The notes beneath the pieces are model-generated. The model worked only from the letters and a program-made list of their open reading frames with translations. It searched no databases and was not told the DNA's origin. This document shows, in pieces, positions 62,746 through 64,000 of a stretch of 64,000 nucleotides of DNA. Source of the stretch: Henriciella sp. (GTDB taxonomy: Bacteria > Pseudomonadota > Alphaproteobacteria > Caulobacterales > Hyphomonadaceae); assembly GCF_029936995.1 (NCBI RefSeq), contig NZ_JAPYRE010000005.1, positions 1 to 64,000 on the forward strand. Reading direction: 5' to 3'. The stretch's first letter is position 1, and each line of letters opens with the position of its first letter. A program made the position numbers and the translations under genes.

Positions 62746-63494
62746 TGCGCGGCATCCTCCAGCCGGGCAGCCTTGTTCCCGGCAAACTTGCGGTAGATGA
62801 CCGGCAGGAGCGCAACGACGGCGAGCGCGATAAAGGCGGGGACGAAATTCTTGACCACGTCGAAGAGGGATTCCGTATCGCCAGCATCAAACGTCATGCC
62901 AAGGCTCGCACCGATCCATGTATAGGCAACAACGCCCGGAATGATGCCAAGTGCCGTGGTAAGTACATAATCCCTGAATTTTGCGCCGAGCAGCGCTGGC
63001 GCGATATTGGCGACTGGAAACGGGATGGCGGGCAGCAGGCGCAGGGCAAACATGTAGGAGATGGCGTTTTCCTTGAAGCCGCTTTCCATGCGTTTCACGA
63101 ACTTGCCGGCGCGTTCCTGTAGCGTCTTGCCGATGGAGGTCTTCGCCGCAAGGAACAATATGCTGGCGCCCAGCGTGGCCCCTGTGACAGTGGCGAGTGA
63201 GCCGCCGATGAGGCCGAAACCGAGCCCGCCGGCAATTGTGATCCACAGGGCGCCCGGAATCATGAAAGCGGTCGCGGCGGCATAGATGACGACATAGGCA
63301 ATGATCGCGAGAAGAAGGTGTTCATCCACGAAGCTCTGTAGCGCGGTGTTTTGTTCTTGGAGGGTTTCCAGCGACAGATACTGGAACAAGCCGAATTGCC
63401 AGGCGGCAATCAGGCCGGCAGCGATGATATAGACCGGCCAGAGCCGTATCCAGATAGAGCGATTTTCCGGGGCGCTGTTTTCTTTGTCGGCCAT
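62742..63494 (-). CDS. TVP38/TMEM64-family membrane protein
   Basis: A 250-residue membrane protein of the TVP38/DedA (SNARE-associated/VTT) superfamily: helices at about 14-34 and 60-80, then the conserved GGLGFGLIGGSLATVTGATLGASILFLAAK and FALRLLPAIPFPVANIAPALLGAKFRDYVLTTALGIIPG. Bacterial members are thought to act as lipid scramblases or in export. It overlaps the disulfide oxidoreductase gene by 4 bases, an association that recurs in many bacteria. Confidence 0.92.
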   Translation of the reverse strand: MADKENSAPENRSIWIRLWPVYIIAAGLIAAWQFGLFQYLSLETLQEQNTALQSFVDEHLLLAIIAYVVIYAAATAFMIPGALWITIAGGLGFGLIGGSLATVTGATLGASILFLAAKTSIGKTLQERAGKFVKRMESGFKENAISYMFALRLLPAIPFPVANIAPALLGAKFRDYVLTTALGIIPGVVAYTWIGASLGMTFDAGDTESLFDVVKNFVPAFIALAVVALLPVIYRKFAGNKAARLEDAAQ

Positions 63495-63536
63495 GGGCCT
63501 GTCTTTCTTGCTGGGAGGGGCGCTTTGCGTGCCCTG

Positions 63537-64000
63537 TTATTCGGTATCGTTGAGTGACCAGTCATATTCATGGTCGCGGATATCGAGGTTGGCGCGGATG
63601 TCTTCTGCAAGCGCGGGTTCGGCGTATTGGAGCAGATGCGCGATCACGGCATCCTCGCTGCCGCCGAAATCATCCCGGTACCAGTCATAGATCGAGGAGA
63701 TACGAAGGCCATTGTCCAGCACGGTCACGCCGCGCGGATGATTTACATAAGCGTGTGCGGCAGCTTCCAGGTCAGCTTCCAGCGTCTCTGCCTGCCACGG
63801 CGTCTGTTTCAGGTTGGGGCAGCCATAAGACGCGCAGTTGACGGCGTAGTGGAGGCGCGGATCATCTGACCACTGCTCCCGCAATATATCATGCTCGATC
63901 CCGTGGAGAGAGATTTCACGCCCGTCAGCCGAAACCTTCACCTTTTTCCATGGCCCTGAAGAGTACCACGGCTTGATCGTGCCGGTCGGATACGCCTCTA
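63537..64000 (-). CDS. DUF547-family protein (5' end beyond the window)
   Basis: The minus-strand frame is open to the right edge. The visible 154 residues match the DUF547 C-terminal half: EAYPTGTIKPWYSSGPWKK, SLHGIEHDILREQW, DPRLHYAVNCASYGCPNLKQTPW with the conserved Cys pair, and YDWYRDDFGG. DUF547 proteins are distantly related to papain-like hydrolases; function unknown. It lies 42 bases upstream of the TVP38 gene on the same strand and is probably its operon partner. Confidence 0.88.
   Translation of the reverse strand, partial: EAYPTGTIKPWYSSGPWKKVKVSADGREISLHGIEHDILREQWSDDPRLHYAVNCASYGCPNLKQTPWQAETLEADLEAAAHAYVNHPRGVTVLDNGLRISSIYDWYRDDFGGSEDAVIAHLLQYAEPALAEDIRANLDIRDHEYDWSLNDTE

Overview
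This 64 kb window looks like the chromosome of a GC-rich, probably marine alphaproteobacterium. I favour the Hyphomonadaceae/Caulobacterales neighbourhood, as an inference from gene content: a ChvG/ChvI-type two-component pair next to a ManX-type EIIA and HPr, a long C-terminal extension on ribosomal protein L21, a TonB-dependent receptor with many peptidases, and an Lrp/LysE pair. There is no rRNA operon, CRISPR array, phage or intact insertion sequence. Two tRNA genes are present: Ser(CGA) and Arg(ACG).

Positions 1-15.7 kb are accessory in character. After a poorly coding left edge comes a LuxR-type regulator, then a compact gene set for peptides with D-residues, in three transcription units: TonB receptor, isochorismatase-fold amidase, enolase-superfamily dipeptide epimerase and MFS carrier (+); a second epimerase, an M55 D-aminopeptidase broken by one extra base, and an S12 D-aminopeptidase-like serine hydrolase (-); a paralogous serine hydrolase, a D-arginine-dehydrogenase-like flavoenzyme and an N-succinylarginine dihydrolase homolog (+). 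Together they suggest outer-membrane uptake, inner-membrane transport, epimerisation, cleavage and oxidation of a D-amino-acid-containing, possibly arginine-related, dipeptide. This is the best candidate for an undescribed system.

Positions 15.8-27.9 kb are housekeeping: folE, tRNA-Ser, rplU-rpmA, obgE-proB, a DASS carrier, a PTS-type regulatory pair (HPr and EIIA), a ChvG-like kinase, a cyclophilin, a DUF1993 protein, a ChvI-like regulator and an acyltransferase. Positions 28-38 kb mix enzymes (argG, DJ-1, typA) with small stress and regulatory genes, including an SdpI/SdpR-like pair with a cluster of TAATTA-type palindromes. A short AT-richer patch at about 29.7-30.6 kb carries a lipoprotein of unknown function.

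Positions 38-56 kb hold an S9 peptidase, Lrp/LysE, an intergenic candidate small RNA with three perfect stems and a CCUCCC loop (about 42.67-42.78 kb), an N-demethylase-like protein, an Asp/Glu racemase, gmhB, two exporters, LemA/DUF2207, a crotonase, a CoxE-like VWA protein and an eRF1-like (baeRF) protein. Positions 56-64 kb carry tRNA-Arg, a P1 self-processing aminopeptidase, gamma-glutamyltransferase, an orphan histidine kinase, and a disulfide oxidoreductase/TVP38/DUF547 group cut by the window end. Peptide and amino-acid handling recurs throughout (S9, S12, M55, P1, GGT, racemase, epimerases).
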